Part shown: positions 33,453 to 43,215 of the stretch, piece by piece | Layout: each line of letters begins with the position of its first letter | Position numbering within the stretch: the stretch's first letter is position 1 | NCBI GenBank assembly: GCA_015501585.1 | Contig: JADNRY010000275.1 | Location: 17,060 to 81,059, forward strand | DNA: 64,000 bases | Direction: 5' to 3' | Source: Rhodocollybia butyracea | Lineage: Eukaryota; Basidiomycota; Agaricomycetes; Agaricales; Omphalotaceae | Translations under genes and position numbers: made by a program | Notes under the pieces: generated by a model | What the model saw: the letters and a program-made list of their open reading frames with translations, nothing else | Told to the model about the DNA's origin: nothing | The model's database searches: none

Positions 33453-35117
33453 GATGGATCCACCACCTCCAGACCCTGTTACTGCACGTACCCGCAGAAT
33501 TGCTATGTTAGCGTACTACTATCTTGCCCTTGTAGCATTCACGGCAGTCCTATATGCAACACCAGGATATTGGGCCCAGCAATATCATAACTCTAAGATG
33601 TTGGGGATGGACTGGGTGCAGGAGCTGTTACTGGGACATCCGGACAGGATCCACACTGAGCTTGGGATGCGAGTGCATGTCTTTACAGCATTTGTGTTTG
33701 AGCTGCGTGTATGTGGTCTTTCAGACTCTTGATATGTCACTCTGGAGGAGAAAGTAGCAATATTCCTGTACTCATGCACCACTGGCCTATCTATACACCA
33801 TGTTGGTGAACGGTTCCAACGCTCCAATGAGACCATATCTAGGTGAATATTTATCCATACCACTCTGAGGCGCTTCAAACATTGAGATAACTGTAGATAT
33901 TTTCGGGAAGTACTGGAAGCTGTATCATCTGCTCCCTTCTATACTCGCTTTGTGGTTCTTCCAAAAGCAGGGGATCTTCAGAGTGCCCGTCTGGAGGATA
34001 ATCCAAAGTTTTGGCCATTCTTCAAAGATGTAATTGGCGCAATCGATGGAACACACATTCACTGTTGTCCTTTGGCTGAAGAACGCCAAGCAGCACAAAA
34101 TCACAAGGGTTTTTTAAGCCAGAACTGCCTTGCCTGTTGCTCATTGGACCTTGTTTTTCAATACTTTGTCAGTGGCCATGAAGGATCTACTGGCAATGCG
34201 TTCATGTATGACCGCGCACGGCGTATAGACTTTCCCGTGCCTCCTGGAAAGTACTACATCAGGAAAAGCCATTTTTGCCTAGGTGACCCCAGAGTGGCCT
34301 AAAGCAAACTAGGTGACCTATGAATCCTATGGCATCCTAGGAATTTGGGCTCGTCCCTTGCCAGTCAAGGCTCTTGAGGATTCCCCAGGCAAGCCTAGGT
34401 CTGCCAAGGTGCTCCTGGGGAACACCTGGGGAACACCTGGGCAAACCTGGGCAAACCTAGGCTTGCCCTGGGTTTGCCTAGGATACCCTAGGGAGTCCTC
34501 AAGAGCCTTGACTGGCAGGGGACGAGCCCAAATTCCTAGGATGCCATAGGATTCATAGGTCACCTAGTTTGCTTTAGGCCACTCTGAGGTCACCTAGGCA
34601 AAAACGGCTTTTCCTGATGTATCTTGCAGATGCAGGCTTCACACATTGTAATGCTCTCATTGTTCCATATTGTTGTATCCGATATCATCTTGCAGAGTGG
34701 GGAAGAGCTGGTGTACAGTATGTACTTGAGTTTCTCCTGCTACTGGTTCTGATCCATTATAGGCCCGTGAACTGTGAAGAACTGTTCAACCTACGCCATG
34801 CATCTGCTCGTAATGTCGTGGAGTGTATCTTTGGTGTGATCAAGGCATGCTGGGAGATACTTGTTCATGCTCTACACTATGACATGAGTATACAGGTTTG
34901 CATTCCTCCAGGCCTTGCAGCTGTCCATAATTTCATTATGACAAATGACGATACGATGGAGCAGGAGACACAGATATACATGGTGACTTGGCAGAAGGAC
35001 TTGTTTCTAATGAAGAAAAGACAGAGGCGGAAAGAAGACGTGATGATATTGCACAAGCGATGTGGGATAGTTATATACAGCTTCTGGAAGAGCGAGCAAT
35101 CGACGGCCTTGAATAGT
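33453..35117 (+). pseudogene. HARBI1-like DDE transposase of the Harbinger element
   Basis: It starts at ATG 33453 (MDPPPPDPVTARTRRIAML). A helix-turn-helix-like region contains TLEEKVAIFLYSCTTG and ISRYF, the latter joined across an intron (GTGAAT donor near 33842, TAG acceptor near 33897). The catalytic part shows AIDGTHIH (first Asp), the LADAGF region (second Asp) and ARNVVECIFGVIKACWEIL (Glu). TGA at 33730-33732 replaces an expected Arg before YVTLEE. A 363-bp MITE at 34257-34619 separates PPGKYY from LADAGF. The C-terminus shifts frame near 34.98 kb and ends WDSYIQLLEERAIDGLE at TAG 35115-35117. Confidence 0.85.
34257..34619. mobile_element. palindromic MITE, 363 bp, TA target duplication
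   Basis: The ends are CATCAGGAAAAGCC and GGCTTTTCCTGATG with TA at 34255-34256 and 34620-34621. The arms are complementary over about 150 bases, so both strands read almost the same frame (MTYESYGILGIWARPLP). Removing the MITE and one TA restores the Harbinger frame. The TA duplication points to a Tc1/mariner-type source. Confidence 0.9.
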
Positions 35118-35122
35118 AAATA

Positions 35123-38100
35123 CTACACATATCCTTGTAATGCATTCAACTTGCGCTTAATCCAGTTCTCCCTCAGTTCAGGTATCGTAAACGCGAGGTA
35201 TGATTCAGCAAGTACACTGTCCTTCTTGAATATCTCAAACAAATCCACCCGATCATCAATGGTAAGGGCTTCATCCTGAACCCTGGCCAGCGCAACTTGC
35301 CATCGTAGGCTTCTGGGTGTTCCGATGACATTGCTGGTACTCGCCGACATCATTGGAATTCCAGGCTGTACTACTGGAGGGGGGGGGGCAATAACATCAA
35401 TCATTGTGTCGTGTTCTGGGTGTTCCAATGACATTGCTGGTACTCGCCGACATCATTGGAATTCCAGGCTGTACTACTGGAGGCGGGGGGGGCAATAACA
35501 TCAATCATTGCCTCGGTGAAGCGGTCCATTGCAGCCCCGATCAAGCCAATAGCTTGAGACCCAGAGCTCAAACATGTTTTCTTTGCAGTGGAAGGGAGAG
35601 AATCAGCAGCCTCACGCTTTCGGGATGGTCCAGGAGTTGGAGTTGGAGTCTGGTAGAAGTCAGTTGATACTTAATAGACACAGGTACACTCAAAGACAAA
35701 CCTCATAGCTATCTTGAGAATCATCATCATCTCCAGCGGCAAGAGATTGAGAGCCGGAAATGCTAGAGGCCCGATGATATGCCCAAAACCCTTTTGGCCC
35801 TAGAATACTGTTTTTTTGGCATTTCTGCAGTGTACATAGTATCTGGAAGTCATTGGGAGTGCTACCCATGATCTCTAGTTACTGAAACCCACCCTCAAAC
35901 CCTGTAGTCTCATATGTATCTGTCTTGTCTCTACAATTCACATATCCAGAAGGATTGATCAGTATGCAGTGCTCCATCTGATAAAGCATGCAAGAGACTA
36001 TGGTCTGGACCTTGTGTATCAATGTGTTTCGCTTGAATCCAATGTAATACAAGCTCCTCCAACCTCTATTTGCTCAGAATTGTGATATATGCACTTCTCA
36101 CTATATGTTAATTCATCCCCTGCTTGACAACTCTGAAAGAAAAGGAGTTTGTTATGTATATTTGGTTCCCTGAGGTCTATTCAATGGAAATACACTAGAA
36201 GCACTCCCAGTAATATTTGTAGCATTTGTGCAGCACCACTTCACGAGTTATGAAGGCTGTATCCATTACTACTTATAATATTGGGATTAGAAGAGAACCT
36301 CTTTAGAAAGGTGTCACGCATGCGAAATATGATTGCGGCGGCATTTGGAGAACTAAATAGATATACTAGAGAGTCCAAATTCGAAGTCCCGAGTCGTGCC
36401 GATGTCCGGAAGTGGTTGAAATACGGAGATTTTGCTATAACTCCGAAATTAGGTCACTATTTGTTTAAGCCGAACATGAGCTAACACCGCCGTTCCCCTG
36501 CATCCTCTGTGGTACTTTCGAGATAGGACAGTGTCCCTAGACCCTCTAGCATCGCTATAACCGAGTACGAGCATTTATAGAAGCTTGTTGTCCCTTCCCA
36601 AGTACAGGGAAGAGTGATAATCTCCAATTTCGGACTGTTGATTTGAAATTTGAATTGAAATATAATAGAAACATGAAACTCGGCTCGTTAGAAGCTAGAG
36701 AGTGGTTTGACACACCCTTAAGTGGTCTGTGCATACTACACAGCCGCGCTCCTGCTCTATATAATGTAGCCCAGATTGATGGTTGATCCCCAGGTTTAGA
36801 TTCCCCCTCACATTAGAGGCAGGGATTTCCTCCTCACTTCACACAGTTGTATTATTAGTTTTGTTTGTTTTGTTTCAAGTTTAGTAAAGTTCAGTCCAGT
36901 AAAGTATTGTAGTTAGGCTGCAGTCAGAGCTCTGTCTGGGTAGACAACCTCTGGTCAGTGCTTTCTTGTATTATATAACCTTCCGCCTCTCCCCCCCCTT
37001 TTTACCTTAGTTCTTGCATTCACCTTTCATTTCAAAGTTCAACTCTTTGTAATTTCACATCCCCCCTCTGAACTTAGAGTCTTTATTGTAGTTTAGTGGT
37101 AGGTGTTGATGGTTGGCTGTTTATGGGCCATTTCTCACACTTTCCGCTTAGCCACAGTAACGCCCTCTCACCGAGACATATGAGAGTTGAACATACTGGG
37201 TGCGCGCCAAATGCCCAACTGGCCAGATATTTGATCGACTTGAGAGGTGAATCCAGGTGCAGGCTGCGAACCCGAACCGCTGACCAGTAGAGCACTGTTT
37301 GATGTCTGAGCAAGTTCAGCACCAAATATGTCAGGTGCCAGATCCGCTAGCATTGTCAGGTATGTTCTAGAGTGAAAAAAAGTCAGATATGAGCGACAAA
37401 GGATGTAGTATGACCACGCACTTGAGAGTCACCCAGGAGATCATTATTCTCATTCTCAATATCCCAAGTGGGGCTTATAGCACAAGTATCTATCATTTGT
37501 CTTGCACAAAAGACGCGATGACCACAAGGAGGCGGGGATCCTAGGAGCTCAGCCATCTTATCCCACTAGACCCATCCTTTGTGTTTGTAAGGAGCAACCG
37601 AAGGATTTGACTTCACAAAATCGGCCCAGACATGCTCAGATTCTGCAGTAATATGAGCACCTTTTTTGGTGTCAAATCCACCTAGACCAGAGCGGGTGTC
37701 GATTTCACAACAGATCTTCCAGATAGGGCGAAGTCCCTGTAAGAAAAAAGTCAGAACAGGCCAAGATGTATAAAACCTTTGGCACATACCGTAGACCATT
37801 TCTTTTTACACATTGCACCCGGCTTATTGGCACCTTGAGAGCGAATCTTATTACATTCCACTGCTGCCTCATTGTAGATTGCCATTGGATAGCTTCCACC
37901 GTCGCCTGCTCATGGTTTCTGGTCAATCAAGTACTGAAGTAACTTGAAAACATTGGCAACAGTCCAGACCGCCTTCGTTGGACCTGTATCCACTTCAGGA
38001 TTCATCGTCTGTGTGCCAGATGCACTGCCCATCTTCTTTCTGGGTTTGCGGGGCCGGGTGTTTGGTTGACCTTTGGATGTCATGGAAGGAGCAGTTTCAG

Positions 38101-38212
38101 GATGGTCAGACGTGTTTCCAGTGTCATTTTCAGGCGGAATATTGTCAGAAGGCATTCTTTCAGTTACACGATCAGGCGCAATAGGCAGAGAAGGGAAAAT
38201 AGGTTGAGTCAA
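35123..38212 (-). pseudogene. second Harbinger protein (SANT/Myb-like), interrupted
   Basis: The minus-strand exons start at MTQPIFPSLPIAPDRVTERM (38212). A Pro/Lys-rich linker (RPRKPRKKMG) leads to a trihelix/Myb-like region (AVWTVANVFKLLQYLIDQKP, PMAIYNEAAVECNKIR, CKKKWSTV, intron, then GLRPIWKICCEIDTRSGLGG). A further exon (LADLAPDIFGAELAQTSNSA) ends near 37.2 kb. After an interruption the C-terminus is encoded at 35434-35123 (VDLFEIFKKDSVLAESYLAF). In active elements this partner binds DNA with the transposase. A tandem duplication of about 100 bases lies at 35310-35500. Confidence 0.6.
35760..37190. other. unassigned insertion inside the Harbinger element, LTR-like part
   Basis: This stretch interrupts the second Harbinger gene. 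36600-37190 looks like an LTR on the plus strand: a TATATAAT box near 36757, a T-rich leader and a polypyrimidine stretch near 36990. A 67-codon frame at 36281 (MGLEENLFRKVSRMRNMIAA) is unassigned. I could not find a TSD, so the limits are uncertain. Confidence 0.35.
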
Positions 38213-38353
38213 CGACAGTCAAGGAATAATTGTACAGAAATAGATCACATGTAGATGACAAATGGGCAAATAAAAGTCCCGGCAAAATCTGACAAAATCC
38301 AGATTTGTGTTGCCGAACAGGCCCTTAATTGCTAAATACAGGTTTTCCTGATG

Positions 38354-39013
38354 TTGTAGTATATCTGTAGCTTATCAGTACCCTTGATGTAGCTATCTGT
38401 AGATTATCATTGCATATCCATGGTCTATTTATAGCCTCCATGTAGCCTATCTATAGCCTATTTGTAGCCTTGACATAGCCTATTTGTGACCTCCATATAG
38501 CCTATCCATAGCCTATCTATAGTCTGTCTGTGGTCTCTTTGTAGCCTTGGTGTTGGCTACCTGTAGCCTATCCTCAGCCAATAGGCTATATCCTTGGTAT
38601 TTCCTGTGTGTAGTCTATTTGTAGCCTTGGCATAGCCTATTTACAACCTCCATCATGTAGCCTATCTCTGGCCTTTTTGTAGCTTTTTTGTAGCCTATCA
38701 GTCTTCCCAGTTTGCTAATTTAATTTGTACCTTTGACCAGCCTTGACCTAGCCTATTTGTAGTCTTGGGGTAGCATATCTGTTGCCTCTTTGACATTTGT
38801 ACCCTTGATGCAGTGTATCTACAGGCTGCAGCCTTGGTGTAACTTATCTGTCACCTATTTGTAGTCTTGATGAAGCCAATCCACAGCCCAGCAGTAGCCT
38901 ATTTGCAGCCTATTTGCAGTTGGTGTAGACTTTATTTCAAGTAGCCTTGGTGTAGCTAGCCTATCTGTTGCCTATTTGTAGTCTTGATATATAGCCTCAA
39001 CCTAGCCTTGCCC
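38354..39013 (+). repeat. 11-bp array, forward
   Basis: Degenerate monomers in 11-bp register (TAGCCTATCTA, TAGCCTATTTG, TAGCCTTGACA, TAGCCTATTTG) run to TAGCCTTGCCCTAGC. Confidence 0.85.
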
Positions 39014-39855
39014 TAGCTACACACCTGGATCCGGGTTGTCGGGGACCTGGACTCGTGTCCATCTCTAGTTGCCACCAGCCACCGCCTGCAGGACTTGGAG
39101 GGGGCAAGCTGGGAGGAGAAGGGGTACCTATGAAAGGAGTCAGAAAAAGAAAAAATGGTTAAGTCCAACTCAGACGCACCATTACCACCAATTTTGGTAC
39201 CCTATGCCATGTGCTCTTTGTTCCCTTTCACTTGCTTGGGCCCAACTTCTTCTGATTGCTGCTTCTGCAGTGCAGCTGCTTGTTAACCAACATCCTCTGC
39301 TCCTTGTCGGCTGGTATCGGACAGAACAGCGAGTATAAGGAACAAAGAAAGACTTAAGGAAAGCTCAGAAAAGTGTGCAATAACTGGTATAGCTTGTAAC
39401 TTGTGATTTTTGGCTGAGGAACAATAGTACAAAGTACCTAGCTTATATACAAGTGACCTAATTGTTAAATAAAGACAATAAAGTCAGACCGAGGTAATGC
39501 CAAGGCCAGAACGAGGTGGAATCAATACAAATGATAAAAAATAAGCAATAGAGTAGAAAAGACAAAAGAGATGAACGTCGGGGCACTGCGGACCGCCGTG
39601 GGAAAGTAATGAGTACCGAAGGAGTCCGCCGATAAAGGTGTCGGAAATGTGAGTGCCGAAGTAGGAGTGAATTTGTGAAGTCCAAAGGTATATCGGAAGG
39701 GATAAAATAGAGAATGGAGTTTCGGAGCCGCCAGAGGTCGTGGGAACTATCGGAGCCGTGAGAGACTGTGAGAGAAGGTGAGGGAGTCTCGGAGAGTCTC
39801 GGAATGAGTCGGAACATCTCGGAATAATGATGGAAAGGCATGAACTTAACAAATA
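39014..39855 (-). other. insertion between arrays, LTR-like on the minus strand
   Basis: This non-array segment separates a forward from an inverted array. On the minus strand a TATATAAG box (plus 39447-39454) and a CGGA/TCCG-rich upstream region resemble the U3 of the 61-kb gypsy LTR. The ends and TSD were not resolved. A 270-base plus frame at 39069 is probably chance. Confidence 0.35.
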
Positions 39856-40112
39856 GGTTACAAGTAGGCAACACCAGGGGTACAAATAGGCTATGGATGG
39901 GCTACAGGTAAGCTACTCCAAGGCTACAAATACACAATAAATAGGTTACACTGGGGCTACAAATAGACTATTGATTACAAGGAGGCAACACCAAGGGTAC
40001 AAATAGGCTATGGATGGTCTACAGATAGGCTACTCCAAGGCTACAAATAGGCCACAAATAGGTTACATCAAGCCTACAAATAGACCGTAGGATAGATTAC
40101 AAGTAGGCAACA
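39856..40112 (-). repeat. 11-bp array, inverted
   Basis: Monomers in the CAAATAGGCTA / CAGATAGGCTA sense, including the 132-bp unit marker CAAGTAGGCAA. Confidence 0.85.
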
Positions 40113-40275
40113 CAAAACATGCAAGTGCTCCCAGTGCTTCCAGAACCCCAGGACACCTGCATATGTCCAGCGCTGGACATTCAATACAGTTCACTGGCAA
40201 TTCAATATATTTGCTGGAGATTCCATACATTTGCTGGGGCAATTTAATTGCTAAATACAGGTTTTGCTCATGACC
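40113..40275 (+). mobile_element. short MITE-like repeat, copy 3
   Basis: This is the inverse of 32825-32990 with very few differences. It shows the state without the Harbinger insertion at CAATTTAATTGC. Confidence 0.7.
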
Positions 40276-40708
40276 AAGGGAGCAAATAGGCTATGGATTG
40301 GCTACAGGTAAGCAGCTCCAAGGCTACAAATAGGCAACAGATAGGTTACACCAAGGCTACAAATAGACTGTAGATAGGCTACAGATAGATTACAAGTAGG
40401 CAACACCAGGGCTACACAAATAAGCTATGGATGGGTTACAGATAGGCTACTCTAAGGCTACAAATACACAACAGATAGGTGACACCAGGGCTACAAATAG
40501 ACTATAGATAGGCTACAGATAGATTACAAGTAGGCAACACAAGGGGTACAAATATGTTATGGATGGTCTACAGATAGGCTCCTCTGAGGCTACAAATAGG
40601 TTACAGATAGACTACAGATTGATTACATCCAGGCAATACCAAGGCGACAACTAGACTATAGATATGCTACAGATAGATTAAAAGTGGGCAACACCAGGGT
40701 ACAAATTA
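40276..40708 (-). repeat. 132-bp higher-order array, inverted
   Basis: This is the near-exact inverse of 32392-32824, and with the flanking MITE-like repeats it forms a long inverted repeat (32226-32990 against 40113-40867). Confidence 0.9.
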
Positions 40709-40867
40709 GAGCTCTGCACTGTACCGTATACGGTTACGGTGCCATACAGCTACATTTGGGCCATGACCATACCGTACAACTGTAGTTTCATGTGTCTGAC
40801 AGTTACGGTACTGTAAAAGTATGGCCGTAATATGGCAATAAGGTGTACTGTCAGCAGAAGATAAAGA
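40709..40867 (-). mobile_element. truncated copy of the hAT MITE
   Basis: It begins AGAGCTCTGCACTGTACCGT and follows the inverse of 32226-32383, then ends abruptly at about 40867. Confidence 0.75.
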
Positions 40868-41171
40868 TGATCATGAGTCTGGGTCCCGGTTGACCTGGAC
40901 CCAGCACACAGGTATCCGGACCTCTAAAAGCCTGACCTGTACCCGGTCAAGGAACCATGAGTATAGTGACCAGGAACCGCAGGTATTTGCATGGGTAGAC
41001 CTGCAGGTACCTGTGGCACTGGTCAGTACAGGTACCTGTCTCACAATTCACAAGATATAATAAGTTAATAAAATTTTGTAAAGAAAAAATAAGTGCATAG
41101 AGAGTACACTACACTACGAACTACAATACATAATTAGAGGTCTTCTTCATCATCTGAAGCCTCATCACTAC

Positions 41172-42015
41172 CTTTTCAACGACTTTTAAGACTACAGAAA
41201 TACTCCAAAACAACATCTACAGGAACAAACTCTGCCTCAAACCAGGACTTGAGAACCATCCAGCAGTGTAAGGTCTCAAAGGAGATATTGTGACAATGTT
41301 TGGTGACCTGAGTACCCCCATGAGAAAACAGATGTTCAACATCAGGTGAAGTAGCTATACATAGTTTAGTATTAAGCAATACATATATGAACATGAAACT
41401 CACCAGGCGCATACAAGAAATCAAGACCCATGTGGGCCAGAGCACCACGCAGAGAGACTTTTGCCCCTGGCTTATCTAGACGCGAGACCCAAAACTGAAC
41501 AGGGTCAGTCTCAGCATCGGTTGGGCTGGTGATATATCCATCAAGCACATCTTCAACATTTGTTCTACCAAATTGATCAAGTTGTTCAAAGATAGTGTCA
41601 AGCTCCTACTCAGACACATTAATCAAAGCCTTGACAACTGAAAAAAAAGCCTACAAAATCATTATCTGTCTCATTAAGTACATCACTGACAAAGGATGAG
41701 TCAATGGTAGTCTTGTATTGAGTCTCCCACTCCTTGCAAAGCAGCTGATGGGCGGTCTCAATCCAGTCTGGTTCCCACTGTGCTTTGGTGAAGTACGCCA
41801 GTTTATATTTCGGGTGAAGCACTAGACAATGTTTGATTTCAATTAAGAAAGAGCGTAGGGATTAACTTACTCATGCAGAGGCGGTACATCTTTGTATCAT
41901 CAGTTTTGGAGTAGTACTTGTTGAGAACGGCGCAAGCTTTAGCAGCGGATGCATGAATGATAAATGGTTTACTGAAATCTCCAACCAAAAGTTTCACCCG
42001 ATGCAGCTGTACTAT
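41172..42015 (-). pseudogene. hAT transposase, C-terminal fragment
   Basis: In minus-strand order, AKACAVLNKYYSKTDDTKMY, then (after an intron) VLHPKYKLAYFTKAQWEPDW, which is typical of fungal hAT proteins. Next comes DPVQFWVSRLDKPGAKVSLR and GALAHMGLDFLYAPG. A GTGAGT intron near 41400 is followed by the hAT dimerisation motif SPDVEHLFSHGGTQVTKHCH and the end LEYFCSLKSR. The N-terminal BED finger and catalytic core are absent, because the fragment ends at about 42015 against unrelated sequence. It could have mobilised the hAT MITEs nearby, but that is inference. Confidence 0.8.
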
Positions 42016-42486
42016 TTAAATACCCCCACTAGTTACTGTGGGGATCATTTAAATAAATCCAGTAAGCTACAGTCCCCCAAATGTTACAGGGGATATTAAA
42101 TATGCTCCCTGGTTCACTGGTTCGCATTTGATGGGGTCATGTGACCAGTTTTTGTAGAATTGGGCAGCTGCACAAAAATGGGTGGTTTATGGGCCCATTA
42201 TGGATATTTCTGGGGTGGTAGCTAGCCCCAAAAAGGCTATAGGTAATGTATTAATATTTGAGCACTGTACCTTGACATATGGGGTAGTGTAATGGGTCGG
42301 ATTGAATGAAAAGATTTAGATTACCTTCGGTCAAAGCTGTACATCACTTCCTAATTGGGAATGCCAGCAAAGCGGCCTAAAAGCCTGGTTGTACAGCAGA
42401 TATCCTTGTGGTAGTACCAGAGTGGGTAGTACCAGAGTTGGTAGTACCACACTCAGTAACTTTATTCAGCGGCAAACACATTATCA
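42016..42486. other. noncoding, with a short tandem repeat
   Basis: No gene seen. GTAGTACCAGAGTG is repeated three times with variation at about 42411-42455. Confidence 0.4.
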
Positions 42487-42705
42487 TTACATATCACCAA
42501 AACTCTGTGCATCTGCAATTGCCAGGGTGTCCATATGCTCAACTAATCCCATATCCAAATCATCATCATCAAACTGATAGCCGTCTTCCTCCATTTCCTG
42601 CAACAGTTCTACTTGGTCTGCATCTATCTCCTGTTCAATCTCCATCCACTGTGCTGGTTCTAGTCCTACAAAGCTAGGTCTAACGTCTGCTGGGAGATTT
42701 GACAA
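42487..42705 (-). CDS. small acidic ORF, 72 codons, unassigned
   Basis: It encodes MSNLPADVRPSFVGLEPAQW then an acidic tail (EMEEDGYQFDDDDLDMGLVE). It may be the last exon of a transposase or a hypothetical protein; there is no independent support. Confidence 0.2.
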   Translation of the reverse strand: MSNLPADVRPSFVGLEPAQWMEIEQEIDADQVELLQEMEEDGYQFDDDDLDMGLVEHMDTLAIADAQSFGDM

Positions 42706-42969
42706 TGCTCAGGCCCAGTGAAAACCCTGGACGCCCGGATCGGTTCAGAATGGCTCAGATGAACTGACGGCCTCTGAGCCGACCTGAACCATTCTGGAAC
42801 AATATTCTGGCGTGTTGGATAAGTTTGAAACGGCCAGATAGGCTCAGACCGCTTTGAACAAGCTGCCTCAATCTGGGCCATTCTGGAGGGATCAATTAGT
42901 TGTTTGAATCGGTTCAAAACGGCTGAGAACGGGTGAGAGCAGTTGTATGATTTCCAGGCTGCCCTGTGC

Positions 42970-43060
42970 TACAATACTATTACAATACTAGTATGATACG
43001 AATACTACTACGATACTACTACTACTGCAATACTACTACAGTGCTACTGCAATACTCCTA
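42970..43060. repeat. ATACTACTA-type simple repeat
   Basis: A degenerate ACTACTACGATACTACTACT microsatellite, possibly another retroelement tail. Confidence 0.5.
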
Positions 43061-43215
43061 CGCATTCTGAACACTGTAATGCACTCAACGCAAAAACAAT
43101 CTATTCCGTTGCAGTCTTGGGTTTTTTTTGCCTTGGATTTCATTTTTTTCTAGTAATGAAATTGTTAGAAGACGAAAGAAAACTAGCTCAACTAAGCTTA
43201 CCATTTCAGCTTCCC

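Larger units (their letters stand above)
33322..38324. mobile_element. PIF/Harbinger DNA transposon, 5.0 kb, TSD TTA
   Basis: Terminal inverted repeats of about 90 bp (GGGCCTGTTTGGCAACACGA... at 33322-33411, and its inverse at 38235-38324) match at most positions. TTA flanks both ends (33319-33321 and 38325-38327). Inside are a DDE transposase on the plus strand and a second protein on the minus strand, the two-gene layout of PIF/Harbinger elements. The copy is damaged by a stop, frameshifts, a MITE in the transposase and probably an LTR-like insertion in the second gene. Confidence 0.92.
33131..38353. mobile_element. CATCAG-ended MITE, copy 2, split by PIF/Harbinger
   Basis: The left end is CATCAGCAAAAC and the right end GTTTTCCTGATG (inverse CATCAGGAAAAC). 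The two parts (33131-33321 and 38325-38353) join to a sequence like the copies at 32825-32990 and 40113-40275, which lack the 5-kb insertion. Confidence 0.7.

Noticed and set aside
34313..34563. Identical-looking frames on both strands (MTYESYGILG...)
   Set aside because: They arise from the palindromic MITE and are not genes.
39014..39855. Solo LTR with ends TGTTAAG...
   Set aside because: TATA position and composition fit an LTR, but no matching TG/CA ends with a 5-bp duplication were found, so it is listed only as an LTR-like insertion.
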